Part shown: positions 61,881 to 64,000 of the stretch, one piece after another | How positions within the stretch are numbered: position 1 is the first letter of the stretch | Layout of the letters: each line of letters opens with the position of its first letter | Assembly: GCA_036266075.1 (NCBI GenBank) | Contig: DATANV010000030.1 | Coordinates: forward strand, 1 to 64,000 | Source: VRUE01 sp036266075 | GTDB lineage: Bacteria; Actinomycetota; Thermoleophilia; Solirubrobacterales; 70-9 | Length of the DNA stretch: 64,000 nucleotides | Reading direction: 5' to 3' | Program-made: the position numbers and the translations under genes | Notes under the pieces: generated by a model | What the model was told of the DNA's origin: nothing | What the model saw: only the letters and a program-made list of their open reading frames with translations | Database searches by the model: none

Positions 61881-63044
61881 ATGAGTGAGAGCAACGGAGC
61901 AAGCGGCGCCGACGGCGCCGGCCGCACGGACGACAAGGTTCGCGTCGCGATAGTCGGCGTCGGCAACTGCGCCAACTCCTTCATCCAGGGCGTCCAGTAC
62001 TACAAGGACGCCGACTCCGGGGAGGAAGTCCCCGGTCTGATGCACGTCGATCTCGGCGGCTACCACGTCCGCGACGTCGAGTTCGTCGCGGCCTTCGACA
62101 TCGACTCCGAGAAGGTCGGCAAGGACCTCTCCGAGGCGATCTGGTCGGGTCAGAACGACACGATCAAGTTCGCTGACGTGCCGCATCTCGGCGTCAAGGT
62201 CGAGCGGGGGATGACCCACGACGGGCTAGGCAAGTACCTGAAAGAGAAGATCACCAAAGCGCCGGGGGAGACCGCCGACATCGTCGGCATCCTCAAGGAG
62301 ACGAAGGCGGACGTGCTGGTCTGCTACCTGCCCGTCGGCTCCGAGGACGCGACCAAGTGGTACGTCGAGCAGGCGCTGGCCGCCGGCGTCGGCTTCGTCA
62401 ACTGCCTGCCGGTCTTCATCGCCCGCGAGGACTACTGGGACAAGCGCTTCCGCGAGGCCGGCCTGCCGATCATCGGCGACGACATCAAGTCCCAGGTCGG
62501 TGCGACGATCGTCCACCGCCAGCTGGCGCGCCTCTTCCACGACCGCGGCGTGCGCTTGGAGCGCACCTCGCAGCTCAACGTCGGCGGCAACATGGACTTC
62601 TACAACATGCTTGAGCGCGAGCGGCTCGACTCGAAGAAGATCTCGAAGACCAACGCGGTGACCTCGATCATGGGCCACGAGCTACCGGACGAGGACGTCC
62701 ACGTCGGTCCCTCCGACTACGTCCCCTGGCTGACCGATCGCAAGTGGGCGCACATTCGCCTCGAGGGCAAATCATTCGGAGACGTGCCGCTCAACCTCGA
62801 GCTGAAGCTCGAGGTCTGGGACTCGCCGAACTCGGCCGGCGTCGTCATCGACGCGGTGCGGATCATCAAGCTGGCGCTCAACAACGGCATCGCCGGTCAG
62901 CTCGACGGACCCTCCAGCTACCTGATGAAGTCGCCGCACAGCCAGCGCCCCGACGACGAGGCGCGCGAGCTGACCGAGGAATTCATCGCCGCCAACGCGC
63001 GCGGCGAGGCTCCGGTCGAAGGCGCGGCGAAGGCTTCGTCCTGA
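61881..63044 (+). CDS. ino1: Myo-inositol-1-phosphate synthase
   Basis: The product is 387 aa, the compact actinobacterial type. NAD-binding VRVAIVGVGNCANSFIQGVQYY; LVCYLPVGSEDATKWYVEQA, VNCLPVFIARE, GDDIKSQVGATIVHRQLARL, LNVGGNMDFYNM and DSPNSAGVVIDAVRI are conserved, with catalytic lysines in KISKTNAVTS and KSPH. It converts glucose-6-phosphate to inositol-1-phosphate. A purine-rich GAGAGAGGA lies about 12 nt upstream of the ATG. Confidence 0.97.
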   Translation: MSESNGASGADGAGRTDDKVRVAIVGVGNCANSFIQGVQYYKDADSGEEVPGLMHVDLGGYHVRDVEFVAAFDIDSEKVGKDLSEAIWSGQNDTIKFADVPHLGVKVERGMTHDGLGKYLKEKITKAPGETADIVGILKETKADVLVCYLPVGSEDATKWYVEQALAAGVGFVNCLPVFIAREDYWDKRFREAGLPIIGDDIKSQVGATIVHRQLARLFHDRGVRLERTSQLNVGGNMDFYNMLERERLDSKKISKTNAVTSIMGHELPDEDVHVGPSDYVPWLTDRKWAHIRLEGKSFGDVPLNLELKLEVWDSPNSAGVVIDAVRIIKLALNNGIAGQLDGPSSYLMKSPHSQRPDDEARELTEEFIAANARGEAPVEGAAKASS

Positions 63045-63054
63045 GCCGCCGGCT

Positions 63055-64000
63055 GTGCCCGGCGAGCCACTCTCGATAGCCCAGGTCGCGCCCCGCCGGC
63101 GCGGCGTGCGCGGCTCGGTCGACGAGTTCGCCCGCCGCCTCTCGGAGGAGCTGGAGCGGCGCGGCCACGAGGTGCGGCGGATCGCCACCGGCGACCCGGT
63201 CAAGCGGCTGCTGGCGAAGCACGAGTTCGACGTCGTCCACGTCCACGAGCCGTTCGCGCCGAGCATCTCCTCGGCGGCGCTGCGCCACTCCTACTCGCTC
63301 AACGTGGCGACCTTCCACCGGCCGCAGGAGCGGGTGCTCTCGACCCAGGTGGCGCGGCCGCTGGTCGAGGTCTTCTTCGGCCGTCTCGACGCGCGCACGG
63401 TGACGAGCCCGGCCACCGCCGAACTGCTGGAGCGCTACTTCCCCGGCCCCTACGAGTTGGTCGCACCGGGCGGCGAGGAGGGTGACTGGGGGCGGGTCGT
63501 GGCTGAGTTCGAAGCGATCTACCGTCGCGTCCTGGCCCGGCGACACGATCCCGACGGGGATCCCGCGGTGCGCGAGCGGATCGCCAAGCGACCGCTGATC
63601 GAGGTCGACCTGCACATGCACACCGACCACTCGCCAGACTGCGCGACGCCGGTCGAGGTGCTGCTCGAGACGGCGCGCGACCGCGGCCTGGGGGCGATCG
63701 CGATCACCGACCACAACGAGGTCTCCGGGGCGCTGGAGGCGCGGCGCATCGCCGAGCAGATGGGCGACATCAAGGTGATCGTCGCCGAGGAGGTGAAGAC
63801 CGCCGAGCAGGGCGAGGTAATCGGTCTCTTCCTCGAGGAGAAGATTCCGCGCGGGATGACCATGACCGAGACGATCGCCGAGATCCGCCGCCAGGGAGGG
63901 CTGGTCTACGTGCCGCACCCCTTCGACCGCTTCCACTCGGTGCCCGACTACGAGCACCTGCTCGACATCGTTGAGGAGATTGACGTGCTCGAGGTCTTCA
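63055..64000 (+). CDS. Glycosyltransferase-4 remnant fused to a PHP domain, 3' end beyond the window
   Basis: From GTG 63055 the frame stays open for 315 codons to the window edge. Residues 1-139 follow the acceptor domain of GT4 enzymes (LSIAQVAPRRRGVRGSV, DVVHVHEPFAPSISSAAL, ARTVTSPATAELL). The expected donor domain is skipped: DWGRVVAEFEAIYRRVLARR, normally its last helix, comes at once. Residues 182-315 are a PHP metal-dependent phosphoesterase domain (EVDLHMHTDHSPDCATP, IAITDHNEVSGA, VIVAEEVKTAEQGEVIG, YVPHPFDRF). It lies 10 bp after ino1, so inositol-lipid glycan metabolism is a possible context. Confidence 0.85.
   Translation, partial: MPGEPLSIAQVAPRRRGVRGSVDEFARRLSEELERRGHEVRRIATGDPVKRLLAKHEFDVVHVHEPFAPSISSAALRHSYSLNVATFHRPQERVLSTQVARPLVEVFFGRLDARTVTSPATAELLERYFPGPYELVAPGGEEGDWGRVVAEFEAIYRRVLARRHDPDGDPAVRERIAKRPLIEVDLHMHTDHSPDCATPVEVLLETARDRGLGAIAITDHNEVSGALEARRIAEQMGDIKVIVAEEVKTAEQGEVIGLFLEEKIPRGMTMTETIAEIRRQGGLVYVPHPFDRFHSVPDYEHLLDIVEEIDVLEVF

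Overview
The window is high-GC DNA that reads like a chromosome segment of a deep-branching actinobacterium, most likely of the Thermoleophilia/Solirubrobacter type. This is inferred from gene content and not from any search. Supporting points are an HspR-controlled dnaK-grpE-dnaJ-hspR-clpB operon, an inositol-phospholipid cassette (PAP2 enzyme, PgsA-like synthase, Ino1), a small-PurL/PurQ/PurS purine system, secreted proteins with a calcium-binding TSP3-like segment, and many GTG/TTG starts.

Positions 1-12200 are accessory and patchy. A partial GT-B-like gene is followed by a DUF72 pseudogene, two small genes and a DUF4235 gene. Then come broken remains of a sugar ABC transporter and a lower-GC adenine methyltransferase/PD-(D/E)xK nuclease pair. 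A DHFR-like reductase precedes an islet (7494-11170) marked by three copies of the 3' half of a tRNA-Ala gene. That islet holds a toxin-antitoxin pair, at least three broken genes (an unnamed frame-shifted gene, a SIR2-like gene and a HicB-like antitoxin), and glyA between 48-bp direct repeats. An acidic low-complexity protein and a second tRNA-Ala follow.

Positions 12245-28581 carry central metabolism: an M19 dipeptidase with an FAD oxidase, lipA-lipB, the pyruvate dehydrogenase genes pdhA-pdhB-pdhC with lpdA (lipA/lipB make the lipoyl group that pdhC carries), and a thiamine locus. The thiamine locus has thiE on one strand and a TPP riboswitch-thiO-thiSG unit on the other. A tRNA-Lys and a secreted protein close the region.

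Positions 28898-47995 are the purine region. All pur genes are on the minus strand in separated blocks (purN-purH; purF; purC-purS-purQ-purL; GYD gene-purD-purE-purB). Unrelated genes sit between them: a nitronate monooxygenase, a secreted protein, a TetR/MFS pair, a P450, a glutaredoxin-like gene and a VapBC-type pair. purM and purK are not in the window.

Positions 48093-64000 hold a lytic transglycosylase with a membrane partner, the heat-shock operon, a secreted phosphodiesterase-like protein, a membrane cytochrome c with endonuclease III, the inositol-lipid cassette, and a glycosyltransferase-remnant/PHP fusion cut by the window end.

The most unusual signal is a family of long palindromic elements. 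Full intergenic copies lie at 43470, 58779 and 61021, with a half copy at 33525. Their outer arms differ between copies but stay self-complementary, and a version with the same core sits in frame inside pdhC. A flank-sharing short form is found in grpE. A perfect 23-bp stem in the thiO tail and a tight hairpin after the 16994-18613 gene add to the palindrome load of this genome.
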